From: Myotis daubentonii | Lineage: Eukaryota; Chordata; Mammalia; Chiroptera; Vespertilionidae | DNA: 64,000 nt | Direction: 5' to 3' | Assembly: GCF_963259705.1 (NCBI RefSeq) | Contig: NC_081844.1 | Coordinates: forward strand, 44,085,341 to 44,149,340 | Shown here: one piece after another, positions 1-11,000 of the stretch | Position numbering within the stretch: the stretch's first letter is position 1 | Layout: every line of letters starts with the position of its first letter | The notes under the pieces: generated by a model | The model's database searches: none | Seen by the model: the letters and a program-made list of their open reading frames with translations, nothing else | Told to the model about the DNA's origin: nothing | Made by a program: the position numbers and the translations under genes

Positions 1-966
1 TTTATTAACAATCATTTGTATTTCTGTGGGATCTGTTGTTATTTTGCCTCTATCATTTCTGATTTTGTTGATTTGGGTCCTTTCTCTTTGCTTCTTGGTG
101 AGCCTGGCTAGATGTTTGTCAATCTTGTTTATCCTTTCAAAGAACCAGCTCTTGGTTTCATTGATTTTCTGTATTGTTTTTTTTGGTCTCTGTGTCATTT
201 ATTTCTGCTCTAATCTTTATTATCTCCTTTCTTCTGCTCACTCTGGGGTTTTCTTGTTGCTCTCTTTCTAATTCTTTGAGCTGTAGATTTAGATGATTTA
301 CTACCATTTTTTCTTGTTTGTTCAGATAGGCCTGTAGAGCTATAAACTTCCCTCTAAGGACTGCTTTCATTGCGTCCCAAAGGTTTTGGATTGTTGTGTT
401 TTCATTGTCATTAGTTTCCAGGATGTTTTTAATTTCTTCTTTGATCTCATTGGTAACCCAATCAATATTTAATAATGTGCTATTCAGCTTCCAAGTGTTT
501 GAATATTTTGAGTTGTTTTTGTTGTAGTTTATTTCTAATATTATAGCCTTGTGGTCTGAGAAGATGCTTGGTATGATTTCAATCTTCTTGAATTTGGGAA
601 GATTTTGTTTGTGACCCAATATGTGGTCTATTTTTGAAGATGTCCCATGAGCACTTGAGAAGAACGTATATTTTGTGGCTTTGGGGTGAAGTGTTCTGAA
701 GATGTCAATTAAGTCCATCTGATCTAGTGAGTCATTTAGGATTGCTGTTTCTTTGCTGAGTTTTTGTCTAGCGGATTTATCCAGTGATGTCAGTGGTGTA
801 TTAAAGTCCCCTACTATGATTGTATTGTTGTCGATCTCTCCCTTGATATCTTCCAGGAGTTTTCTTATGTATGTGGGTGCTCCTGCATTGGGTGCATATA
901 TGTTTATCAGGGTTATATCCTCTTGTTGTATTGATCCCTTTAGTATTATGAAGTGGCCTTTCTTAT
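1..966 (-). mobile_element. L1 ORF2 fragment (endonuclease region), runs off the left edge
   Basis: On the minus strand this encodes the LINE-1 ORF2 endonuclease and the start of the linker towards the reverse transcriptase. Visible pieces include [18 protein letters not shown] and the SDHK catalytic motif, in an ORF that stays open at 158-718. Stops elsewhere show the copy is dead. It is cut by the window edge on its 3' side, and its 5' end lies at about 966, next to the insertion site of a second L1. Family assignment rests on ORF2 motifs; I cannot name the subfamily. Confidence 0.9.
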
Positions 967-983
967 AAAGAGACCTTTTTAAT

Positions 984-2612
984 TTTTTTCTTTATTAATT
1001 AAGGTATTACATATGTGTCCTTATCCCCCCAGTGCCCCCCATTCCCCACTCATGCCCTGACCCCCCTGGTGTCTGTGTTCATTGGTTAGGCTTATATGCA
1101 TACATACAAGTCCTTTGGTTGATCTCTCCCCCTTAACCCCACCCTCCCCTACCTTCCCTCTGAAGTTTGACGGTCTGATCAATGCTTCTGTGTCTCTGGA
1201 TCTGTTTTTGTTCATCAGTTTATGTTGTTCATTATATTCCACAAGTGAGTGAGATCATACGATATTTATCTTTCTCTGACTGGCTTATTTTGCTTAGCAT
1301 AATGCTCTCCAGTTCCCTCCATGCTGTTGCAAATGATAATTCCTTCTTTTTTACAGCAGCATAGTATTCCATTGTGTAAATGTACCACAGTTTTTAATCC
1401 ACTCATCAGCTGATGGGCACTTAGTTTGTTTCCAAATCTTAGCTATGGTAAATTGTGCTGCTATGAACATAGGGGTGCATATATCCTTTCTGATTGGTGT
1501 TTCTAGTTTCTTTGGATATATTCCTAGAAGTGGAAACACTAGCTCAAATGGCAGTTCCATTTTTAGTTTTTTGAGGAAACTCCATACTGTTCTCCACAGT
1601 GGCTGCACCAGTCTGCATTCCCACCAGCAGTGCACAAGGGTTCTATTTTCTCCACATCCTTGCCAGCACTTGTCATTTTTTTAATTTGATGATGATAGCA
1701 GCTATGACAGGTGTGAGATGGTTCTGCATTGTTTTGATTTGCATCTTTCAGATGATTAGGGACTTTGAGCACGTTTTCATATGTTTTTTTGTCTTCTGTA
1801 TGTCCTCTTTTGAAAAGTATCTCTTTAGGCCCATTGCCCATTTATTGATTGGGCTGTTTATCTTCCTTTTGTTAAGTTGTATAAGTTCCCTATAAAAGTT
1901 GGAGATTAAACCCTTATCATTGATAACATTGGCAAATATGTTCTCCCATGCAGTGGGCTTTCTTATTGTTTTGTTGATGGATTCTTTTGCTGTACAGAAG
2001 CTTTTTATTTTGATGTAGTCCCATTTGTTTATTTTCTCTTTAGTTTCCATCATTAAAGTGTCCACACTACCCAAAGCAATCTATAGATTCAATGCAAACC
2101 CCATTAAAATACCAGCGGCATATTTCACAGACCTGGAACGAACTCTCCAAAAATTCATCTGGAATAAAAAAGGATCCTGAATAGCTGCAGCAATCCTGAG
2201 AAAGAAGAACAAAGTAGAAGGGATCTCAATACCAGATATCAAGCTGTATTACAAAGCCACTGTTCTCAAAACTGCCTGGTACTGGCACAAAAACAGACAT
2301 ATAGACCAATGGAATAAAATAGGGAACCCATAAATTGACCCATTCCACTATGTCAATTAATATCTGACAAAGGAGGCAAGAATTTACAATGGAGTCAAGA
2401 CAGTCTCTTCAATAAATAATGTTGGGAAAATGGACAGATACATGCAAAAAAAATGAAACTAGACCACCAACTTACACAAAAATAAACTCCAAATGGATAA
2501 AAGACTTAAACGTAAGACAGGAAACCATAAAAATCTTAGAGGAATTCACAGGCAGCAAAATCTCACACATATGCCAAAGGCATATCTTCACCAATGCAGC
2601 TCCTAGGGTAAG
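984..2612 (-). mobile_element. L1 copy with 5' inversion (twin priming), 14-bp target duplication
   Basis: From 984 to about 2,057 this is the L1 3' end read on the minus strand: a short A-rich tail, the 3' UTR, then the C-terminal ORF2 region with stops. At about 2,058 the orientation flips, and 2,058-2,612 reads as L1 ORF2 on the plus strand (an ORF at 2,419-2,625 covers part of it). The 14-bp repeat gagacctttttaat at 970-983 and 2,613-2,626 flanks the whole block. This is the known product of twin-primed L1 integration. The ORFs are broken. Confidence 0.85.
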
Positions 2613-2849
2613 GAGACCTTTTTAATGCACTAGTTTATATGCTCTCATAATTCCTGTACTTTTAAGTACTTATCATAATTTTTAGTATATGGTTATTTAT
2701 ATAATGTAAAAATAAATTATATATTTACTTGAAAAATATATAGACTATGAGCTAGATCCATGAGTACAAGGCCCAAGACTGTCTTATTTCACACAAGTAA
2801 ATGAATACAATTATTTTGATATTATCTACAATGAGAAACAGTTTCGGGT

Positions 2850-3050
2850 TCATTAGACCTGTCTTCAATTTGGGCTCTGCTATTCAATAGCATATAGCAT
2901 TTGAAAAGTTAGTAAATTTCTGTCTTTTAATTTCCTCACCTGTAAGTGGGGTAGCATTTACCTCTAAAATTTGTTGAGATAATTAATAAGTTCAAGGGCT
3001 CCACATGTTCATCCTGATGCTTGGCATGAAGTAGATGCTCAAGAAGGCCA
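2850..3050 (+). mobile_element. MIR SINE (old)
   Basis: The stretch carries the MIR core: a 'cctcacctgtaagtgggg' block, a gttgagataattaa block and a tail like 'tgcttggcatgaagtagatgctcaa'. It matches ancient mammalian MIR elements with heavy divergence, and the boundaries are approximate. Confidence 0.7.
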
Positions 3051-3285
3051 GTGCTTTTTCTTCTCATGACGACCAGGGAATATGTCCAAGTCCATGGTAT
3101 CCAAGCTACTGAGACCTTTAATGACCCACATCAAAATGGAGTGCTCTTCTTCTATACCAAGGAATAGTTCATAAAACTTCCCAATTTTTATTAGCTTCAT
3201 TATCTGTTTTATTTCTATCAAATTATCGTTATCAAATTATAGTATTTTGCTTTATAAGTTATTTGCTGACAGCATTTCAAATCTT

Positions 3286-3486
3286 TTTTTTAAAATATAT
3301 TTTATTGATTTTTTACAGAGAGGAAGGGAGAGAGATAGAGAGTTAGAAACATCGATCAGCTGCCTCCTGCACACGCCCCACTGGAGATGTGCCCGCAACC
3401 AAGGTACATGCCCTTGGTGGGAATCGAACCCGGGACCCTTCAGTCCACAGGCCGATGCTCCATCCACTGAGCCAAACCGGCCAGGG
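3286..3486 (-). mobile_element. Ves SINE, 16-bp target duplication
   Basis: Reverse-oriented Ves SINE. The tRNA-like head ends at the right ('gagccaaaccggccaggg') and the A-rich tail is at the left as T's. Box-B-like 'gggaatcgaacccggga' is clear. The target duplication cagcatttcaaatctt is perfect at 3,270-3,285 and 3,487-3,502, so this is a fairly young insertion. Confidence 0.95.
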
Positions 3487-3984
3487 CAGCATTTCAAATC
3501 TTGATACGTGTCTCCATCTATGACTTCTGGGAATAAATTGTTTCAAATTGATATGATATGTCTAGATGGCACTTCTGTGTGTCTTATTAGATTGGCTGAT
3601 GGTAGATCACTCTGTGGAGGTTTTGCTCCACACAATTTGGTAATCATCTAGGAGGCTGGTTCAACCCTCAGGCTAGTAGACATGCTCTATGCATTCTGTC
3701 TAGCTTAGTCTTGATTTTGGACAATTTTATGATCATATTTTGACTACCCACCACGGGTACAGCATTGCACCAATCATCCTTTTCTGATATTGGAATTGCA
3801 GGAAAGGTAGGGGCTTGGTATATCTGGTAGTTTATTAGGTTTTTTAAGTGAAAGTCAGAATAATGTAGATAGTGATCTTGACCACAGTTTAGAAAAGCTC
3901 CTCTGAACCCTACTTTCATTTAGGCCACATCGTTGAGCCTGTATTCAAGCCCTCATTGCCAGGTTGTAGCAAGAATGCTGCTGT

Positions 3985-4262
3985 CTCCGTGCATTTGGGC
4001 TGCTATAACAATGTATCATAAACTGGGTGGCTTTTAAACAACTGATATTTATTTCTTACAGTTTTGGAGCCTGGAAAGTATAAGATCAAGGCACTGATAG
4101 ATTTGGTGTCTGGTGAGAGCCCCTTTCCTGGTTCTCAGATGGCCATTTTTGTGCTGTGTCCTTATATGTTGAAAGACAGAATTAGGAAGGGAAGATAATA
4201 GACAATTCTATAGAGACACCTCTTATAGTCAAATCCTCAAATTTCTCACTATAAGATCACAC
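3985..4262 (-). mobile_element. MLT1-type MaLR LTR fragment
   Basis: Read in reverse it shows the MLT1 3' part: 'gggctgctataacaatgtat', 'actgggtggctt', and a 'ggtgtctggtgagagcccc' block. These are hallmarks of ERVL-MaLR MLT1 LTRs. It is old and truncated. Confidence 0.75.
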
Positions 4263-4271
4263 TTTGCTTTG

Positions 4272-4487
4272 CCCTAGCAGATTTGGCTCAGTGGATAGAG
4301 CATCAGCCCACAGACTGAAGGGTCCTGGGTTCGATTCAGTCAAGGATGCATACCTCAGTTGCAGGCTTGAATCCTCTGCCCCAGGTCGGGGCGCGTGAGG
4401 GAGGCAACCAATAGTTGTGTCTCTCTCACATCAGTTTCTCTCTCTCAGTCTCTACTCCTCTCTAACACTATCAAAAAAAAAAAAAAA
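4272..4487 (+). mobile_element. Ves SINE with poly(A) tail
   Basis: It starts 'ccctagcagatttggctcagtgg', has box B 'gggttcgattcagtc' and ends in a run of A's at 4,473-4,487. It is somewhat diverged from the younger copies in the window. Confidence 0.9.
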
Positions 4488-4599
4488 TCAATGGAAAAAT
4501 ATCCTCAGGTGAGGATTAACAAAAAACAAACAAAAAAAACGTGCTTTGCTTTAAAGCAAGACCTAATATTAACCCGACAACTTTCTTTTGTAAGATTTA

Positions 4600-4885
4600 T
4601 TTTTTTTCACTTATATGTGGAACCTAATGAGCAAAATAAAGTGATGAGTGAAATAAAACTAAAGGTATGGACACATGGGACAGACTAACAAATCTCAGAA
4701 GGAAGGGGGGAGGGTGGAAAGAGATTAACCAAAGAACTTATATGCATATATGCATAGCCCATGCACACAGACCATAGGGAGGTGAAAGCTTTGGGCCAGG
4801 TGGGAACCTAGAGGAGGGAGGCAATGGGGAAGAAAGACGGAGGATGTTTGTAATACTCTCAACAATAAAGATTTTAAAATATATA
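4600..4885 (+). mobile_element. L1 3' UTR fragment
   Basis: The segment holds the bat L1 3' UTR in sense orientation: a cacatgggacagact block, 'agattaaccaaagaactta', 'tatgcatatatgcatagcc' and a terminal aataaa. The same UTR appears in reverse at 1,020-1,200, 19,040-19,300 and 41,510-41,710. It is 5' truncated. Confidence 0.8.
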
Positions 4886-5713
4886 CGCTAAAAAAGAAAA
4901 CATTTATTCTGGGTAAAAGAAAAAGAGTTATTTTTAACTCTTGAGTATTTTTTCTTTATAACACTACTAGAGGCCCGGTGCATGAAATTCGTGCACTGGG
5001 GGGAGGGGGTCCCTCAGCCTGGCCTGCACCTTCTCCAATCTGGGATCCTTGGGGGATGTCAGACTGCCGGTTTAGGCCCAATTCTGCACCAGTAGTCGGA
5101 CGTCCCTCTTGCAATTCAGGACCACTGGCTCTTAACCACTCACCTGCCTGCCTGCCTGCCTGATTGCACCTAACCACTCTGTTTGCCAGCCTGACCACCC
5201 CCAACTGCCGCCCTGATCCCCCCCAACTGCCTCCCCTGCCAGCCTGTTTGCCCCCAACTACCCCCTGCCACCAGCCTGATTGCTCCCAACTGCCCCCCCT
5301 CGCCAGCCTGATTGGGGTTGGGGGGCCGATTGGGGCAGGGGCTGGCCATGGGGAGGGGCTGTGGTTGGTGGGCTGGGCAGCCACCCCCCCAAATGAGTTG
5401 GGGGGTGGCGATCAGGGCCAGTGGCCTGGGGGAGGAGCCATGGGTGGTTGGCCAGCCAGCCCTGCCCCTGATTGTGGTGGGGGGGGGGGCGGGGGGGGAA
5501 ATCTGGGGTCAGGCTGGGCAAGGGGAGAGGCTGCAGGAGATTGGCTGGCCAGCCCTGCCCCGTCTTGGGGTGTGTGTGGGGGGGGTGCAATCAGGGGCAG
5601 ACAGCCATGGGGAGGGGCTGTGGGCCTATTGTGGTGGGGCAGGTTGATCAAGGGCGGGGCTGGTGGGGAGGGGTGGTGGGAAGAGAGGGGGTATTTGGCC
5701 AGCCGGCCTGCTC

Positions 5714-6852
5714 TTTTTTTTTTTTTTTTTTTTTTTTTGGCAACTTCACAACTTTTACTTGTGGTGCCTGTGCTATGTCTGAAAAATACCTTCTCCCCCT
5801 GCCCGGGACAATGATGGGAAGGGGGCAGCAAAAACTAGAAGACATCCCTTCCTATTGCACACGGGCCCTATATACAGGCTCACCTGGCCCAGGCTGGCGG
5901 GATGCTTGGCACATTCTAGGATCCCTGCTCAGGTGCTGGAGGGGTGACTGGTGGCAGCACACGTGAGAGGGGACCTCTGGGTGACCACTCTGGTCCTGGC
6001 TACTGGTCTTGGCACTTCCTGGTCCCCAGTTCCTTTCTGGTCCCTCCTGCAGCCCTGGTCCCCCTACCTGGATCAGCCTCCTGTCTCCATCCTGGACTCA
6101 GATTGCCCCCTTGGCTCCTGGGGGCTCTGTCCTCCCCTCCTGACCTGGAGATCTCAAGGGAGGTTATGGCTTCTCAGAGACTCCTCGACAGCCCTGTCAC
6201 TCATGTTCACACAGGGAAGGGGTGCATGTGGCAAAAGCAGCTGTACAAATGCAGGTGCAGGGGCAAGTCCTCTGGGGTCACTTGGACAGTTTGCTGATGA
6301 CGCAGATCAGGGCCACATTCTCATCCTTGAGGCACTGGTTGTCAGCTCGGAGACTGGACAGGCCCTTCAGCTCCTCTTCCAGTTCAGCGGCCTTGCACTC
6401 CAGGGCCCTGCACTCAAATCTCACCAGCTCCAGGATGGCCGGCCTCTCTGCAAAGCGCTCCTGCCTCTGCATGGTGCGCTCCAGCTCTACCTTGAGCTGC
6501 GCCAGCCGCAGCGTGGTCTGGATCAGGGCCACACGAAGTCTCTCGTTCTCAATGTGCAGCTTTACGTAGAGCTTCCTGAAGCTCCCTCAGGCTCTTCCAA
6601 TTTGGGCTGAGGTTCTGGGTTTAGGTCCTGCTGCCTCTGGACGGGAAGGGCTGGATTCTGGGCTGATGTCCATTGGCTTCACCTTCTCCCCCTTCACAGG
6701 CCCTCTCCTCTCATCGCCAACGCTGCGGTGCTCCCTGGAGGCCTGCGGTCCCTGTCCCTGCCCCTCAGGCACCTCTACTCTCTGGGCAGGGCCATCGGAA
6801 TTCTCAGCCCCAGGGACTCGGGCCTGCCAGGAAGGGTCCAGGCTCTGTGCAC
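5714..6852 (-). pseudogene. PPP1R12C: 5'-truncated processed copy of PPP1R12C-like 3' end
   Basis: On the minus strand, 6,560-6,278 encodes the C-terminal coiled coil and leucine zipper of a myosin phosphatase targeting subunit, with ERTMQRQERFAER and the family terminus VISKLSK followed by a stop. About 540 bp of 3' UTR and a long poly(A) (T's at 5,714-5,738) follow. The sequence above the zipper (about 6,600-6,850) looks like upstream coding sequence with frame breaks. The repeat cctgctctt sits at 5,707-5,715 and 6,853-6,861, a target duplication showing L1-type insertion into the Helitron. The parent would regulate PP1 towards myosin. I favour PPP1R12C over A or B from the zipper sequence as remembered, so the paralogue is not certain. 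Confidence 0.8.
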
Positions 6853-7081
6853 CCTGCTCTTGATTGGGATGGGAGAGTCTGATCAGGGGAAGGCCTGCAG
6901 CGGGGAGGGACTGCGAAGTTGGCTGCTGGCCCCACCACCTGATCAGGCCGAGTGCTGGCTACAGTGGCTGTCATAGCGACTGGCCCAATCAGGGCCATGT
7001 TCTGCTCGCTCACCACTCCCCAGTCCCAACACCGCCTCCACTGCCTGGCTAACAGGCCTTTGGGATCACCAGCTCACAGCA

Positions 7082-7128
7082 CCTGCTTTCCCACAGGCCT
7101 GAGGCTCTCAGGCCTGTGGGAAAGCAGG
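7082..7128. repeat. Perfect 22-bp inverted repeat with 3-nt loop
   Basis: Arms 7,082-7,103 and 7,107-7,128 are exact reverse complements, beginning cctgctttcccacaggcc, around a gct loop. The hairpin lies inside the Helitron at 4,967-7,784, away from its terminal hairpin. No mismatch in 22 pairs suggests a recent origin or ongoing correction. Confidence 0.95.
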
Positions 7129-7444
7129 CGCCGGTGACTTCAACTGCATGCATGTGTGCCCGGGTGGCGGCTGATGGAAGCACTGCCCACTTGGGGCCGC
7201 TCACACCTGGGCGGGCAGGTCCAGGGCACTGCCTCCAGCGCTACTGCCACTGCCACTGCTGCTGCAGCTGGGGCTTGAGGCACTGACTGAGGTTGCCAGC
7301 AACCTACCCACCCCGGGTTGGGTGGCACATAGGATGCGCTGGCTAGTCGATCGCTGCTGCTGCCCCGTGTCCCTTCACACAGGGGATACCGGGGCGGGTA
7401 CCCGATCACTGCATTCCCACCAGCCAACCCCCAGGTCCCCCATG

Positions 7445-7600
7445 GGAGGCCCGGATGAGGGCAGGGTGGGTGCCCATCACCACAGTCCCACCTGCCAGCC
7501 CTGGGACCCCGCTGGAGGCCCGGATGAGGGCGGGCAGGTGCCTGATCACCGCCATCCCACCCGCCAGCCCTGGGTCCCCTGTGGGAGGGCCAGATGAGGG
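7445..7600. repeat. 69-bp tandem repeats inside Helitron
   Basis: The block starting ggaggcccggatgagggc recurs at 69-bp spacing, about three imperfect copies. Units carry 'gccagccctggg' and 'catcacc'. Because 69 is a multiple of three, the overlapping ORFs here are repeat artefacts, not genes. Confidence 0.8.
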
Positions 7601-7841
7601 CGGGGGACCTCTGCCACCAGCCCCTGATAGAGGCGAGCTGGCGTTGGCACTGTCCCTCCCTGCCTGCAGTATGCAAATTAGCCACCATCTTGGCTGGTGG
7701 TTAATTTGCATATCGCCCTGATTAGCCAATGAAAAGGGTAGCGGTCATACACCAATTACCATGTTTCTCTTTCATTAGATAGGATTATTATGTAAGAATA
7801 GTCACAATCTCAAACACTTTTATAGATATTTTGTTCCACAC

Positions 7842-8036
7842 ATTAAAAAAAATGATTTATTTATTGGTTTTAGAGAGAGAGGGAGAGAAAGAGAGATAGA
7901 AACATTTATTTGTTGTTTCACTTGTTTATGCATACATTGATTGATTCTTCTAATGTCCCCTGATCTGGACTAAACACACAACCTTTGTATCATGACAAGA
8001 CTCTAACAAATTGAACTACCTGGCTAGGGCACACAT
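7842..8036 (-). mobile_element. Ves SINE, diverged
   Basis: Reverse-oriented Ves SINE: T-rich tail at the left, 'gagagagagggagag' purine tract, head ending 'acctggctagggca' at the right. The short repeat aatgtgtg (seen as cacacatt) flanks it. It sits directly next to the 3' edge of the MCM3AP fragment. Confidence 0.8.
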
Positions 8037-8076
8037 TTTTTCATTTGGGAATAAATTTTGAATCTTGTAAGACTTA

Positions 8077-11000
8077 AGGTTGGCACAGACTTGCTCACAG
8101 CAGCAGGCCATGCGGACCTTCTGGTCTGTCTCCACTGCACTCTTCCACTCCTGGGAGCAGGTTTCCCTCACACACCCCATCACCACCAGCTCTGCCAGCT
8201 CTGCAGCCAGGCCCTGACTCATCTGAGTTCACACCAGTTCTCTTTCTTGTTTCAACCTCTCCTCTTCAGCCTGCCGCCTCTCCTCCCCTTTTCACTCCCT
8301 TTCCTTAGTAATTTCTTCGGCTGCCATGTGCCTCAAAATGCCTGTGGTAGCGGCTGTTAACAACTCCACAGCAGCACTGCAAACACCCCGAGCTGTGGCT
8401 GCGAAGGCCGCCCCAGCGGCACCAACCTCCTCACAGTTGAAGAACCTTCTGGAAGAGCTCCACCAACTGCACCAGGTCTGCCTCAGAGTGCACAGGCTCA
8501 GGCTTTGCAGGACGGAGCTCCGGCTGCACAGGGGTTAGCATGGGGGGTTGGAAGAGGCCAGGTGTCGCACTCAGGGTGGCTGCTGGGTGGTGCGGCAGAT
8601 AGGGCAGTGCAGGAGCCAAGCTGGGAAGAGGCTGCGGGAGGAGGGTAGGCGGGGACGCGTCCGCCTCAGTAACACATTCCTCTCCTCTCCCCCCACCTGC
8701 TGCCTCCAAGCCGGGTCTCTGAGGGCCCACAGACAGCTCCGTGGCCAGGCTCTCCCCAACGTACTTGTTCTGGGAGTTGAAGCTGCACATGGGGGTATGA
8801 CGAGGGACAGGGGGCAACGGCCCCCCATTCACAATTTCCCCAACAGACACCATCAGCTTCCTGGTAATAAACACCGACTTCCTGGCCTTCAAGAACCCCT
8901 CTGGTTCTAAGAACGAGGTCCGGTTCAGCTTGACACAGCCATCGGCAACAGGGAGACCATGGTAGTTGAGGAAGTCTGTGGCCTCTTCGCAATCTCTGAA
9001 GAGCAGCAAGCGCACCACACGGTCCAGGGGAAAGAGGGTGGATCGTTTTTTGCTCACAGTATAGGCGATGTTGAGTGCCCGGAGAGCATCCTTGCGGATC
9101 TGATTAAAGTAGCAATGTAAAAGACAAGCGTTCAAATAAGACGCTGACTGGACCAGCTTGAAAAATCTCACGAAATTATTACTGTTCAAGGCAGCAAAAG
9201 CCTGAACAGCAAATGTCACCTCGGCGGAGTCTCTAACAGCCGGATGGAGCTGTTGTACTTCTCTCAGGATGTCCCCCTGGTTGAGATTGAGCAGCACATG
9301 GTAGCCCTGGAACTCGGCTTCACCGACACAGAAGACGCCCTTGTTCCTCAGGTCTTGGTACATCTCCTTCAGACTCTGAAGGCACTTGGTCACGTTCTCA
9401 TTGTTGATCTTGGCATCAAAGGAGGACATGGGCTCCTCGCACATGAAGTGAGCACAGTGGATATGAAACCGGGCACACTTCTCGATCAGGGACACCGTCA
9501 TGGGATCACACAGGTGCTGCTGTGTGATGTCCTTCCGTATGGCCCGTGTGCGGTTCCACAGGAAGTCATACCAGTCCCGCAGGCTGCCCTCCTTCCGGTC
9601 CATCACCTGGGTCACCAGGTAATCCATGGTCCGGCTGAGCACTGCTGAGGGCCGCAGCTCATTTGGCAGGGGCTCCTCCTGGTCGGCTGAGGAGCGTCTG
9701 TACTCCTTGACAGCTGCCACATGGTCCACCTGGTCAGTTCCTGGGATCACTTCAAAGACACTCAGCTGTCTGCAGGTCTCCCGCAGGTACCGCTCCTTCT
9801 CGGGACACATGTCAGGGCACGTCCCAACAACAGTCCTTGATTTGTCCAGGTCGGTTCTTTTCACCCGAGCTTGCCTCATGATTCTGTCCCTCTGGTCAAG
9901 CAGGCGGTACTTTTCCTCAGACGTGTCGGCCACAGTGCCTATCAGCGCACTGAGGGAGGACACACACAGCCCAGGACTCTCAGAACCCTCAGAGCCCGAG
10001 TCAAAAGAGTCTCCTTCAAACAGGTGGGCCTTCAGAAGGCCTGACTTCTTCACTGGAGAGCTTTTATTCATGAGGCTGCCGACTGCAGTCCCCATGGGCT
10101 TGCCAAGAGGGGAGTGCTGAAAGGATGTGTCCTTGGTGCCCTGGCCAGCCTCACCCTCCACTGGTTTCTTCTCCTGGAGGGAAAAAGGTTTCTTGTTGGG
10201 ACTTATTTCCTTCTTGTGCCAAAAGATAGACGTTTCTTCAGGCAAACCTTTTTTCCCCTTCTTCCTGGCCAGGGCTTCAGAAGCATGATCAAAGAAATAC
10301 ACCACCACGAGGTGTTTGTTGTGCCTGGTGTCAATGCGCCGCATTTTAACAATTTTGCCAAAGTGATTCTCCAGGATGTTCCTGTTGTTGAAAGAGTCAG
10401 GAATGTTCTTGCACTGGATCGCTGTGACTTCAGAGGCAGAAAAGCCCCCAAGACTGTCTGTGCTCTCACTTCTTTGATTCTGGCGCCCAGGAGCTCCTCT
10501 TAGCTCACCTTCCTCTTTCACACCTGGAAGCCAGTAAGCTGCCAGAACACACCGACTCCCTTCTGGGATGGCCATGTGATCCTTTTTCCCAGACTCGGCA
10601 CAGCCAGTTTCCTTTCTAGATTCCTTGTTGCCCAGACGACCGACTTCTTTATTGCTTTTGAAAACATCTGGTCTAGTCCGACCAAACAGAGCACCTCCCA
10701 GGGGCCGATTCAGGCCGACTGGCTGCTTATCTGGAGGATGATCACCCCTTGACAGAGGGCCCATGTCTCCCACTGCGTCGTGGCCGTATCTCCTTGGGGA
10801 GCGATCCTGATCCTGCTTCTTTTTCAGTCCTTTCATGATGCTGGAAAGTGGCTCCACTCGGGAAACAGTTTCTTTATATCCTTGTCTGGCGCCTGTTTTG
10901 CTAAATGGGAAGGGTTCCCCCAATGATCCTGAAAAAGATGTGGAGAAGCTATTATTAAGACTTACATAGTGAAGCTACTATTAAGACTTCCAAATAGTGA

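Larger units (their letters stand above)
4967..7784 (-). mobile_element. HeliBat-type Helitron, 2.8 kb, carrying a retrocopy
   Basis: The 5' end is at 7,784 on the minus strand (TCCTATCTAATGAAAG). The 3' end is at 4,967-4,970 (CTAG), just inside the terminal hairpin at about 4,975-4,997. The flanks give A before the 5' end and T after the 3' end, the A^T target expected of Helitrons. No transposase ORF is present, so it is non-autonomous. The interior is very GC-rich with tandem blocks. A PPP1R12-family retrocopy occupies 5,714-6,852; without it the element would be about 1.7 kb. A perfect foldback lies at 7,082-7,128 and 69-bp repeats at about 7,445-7,600. Confidence 0.92.

Noticed and set aside
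3286..3486. tRNA gene (box A and B)
   Set aside because: The tRNA-like part is the head of a Ves SINE; the same holds for all other copies here.
5164..5814. Gly/Trp/Pro-rich ORFs on both strands
   Set aside because: GC-rich Helitron repeats without domain or codon signal; long ORFs on both strands at the same place point to composition.
9244..10120. Plus-strand ORFs of 134 and 164 codons
   Set aside because: They are antisense shadows of the MCM3AP copy.
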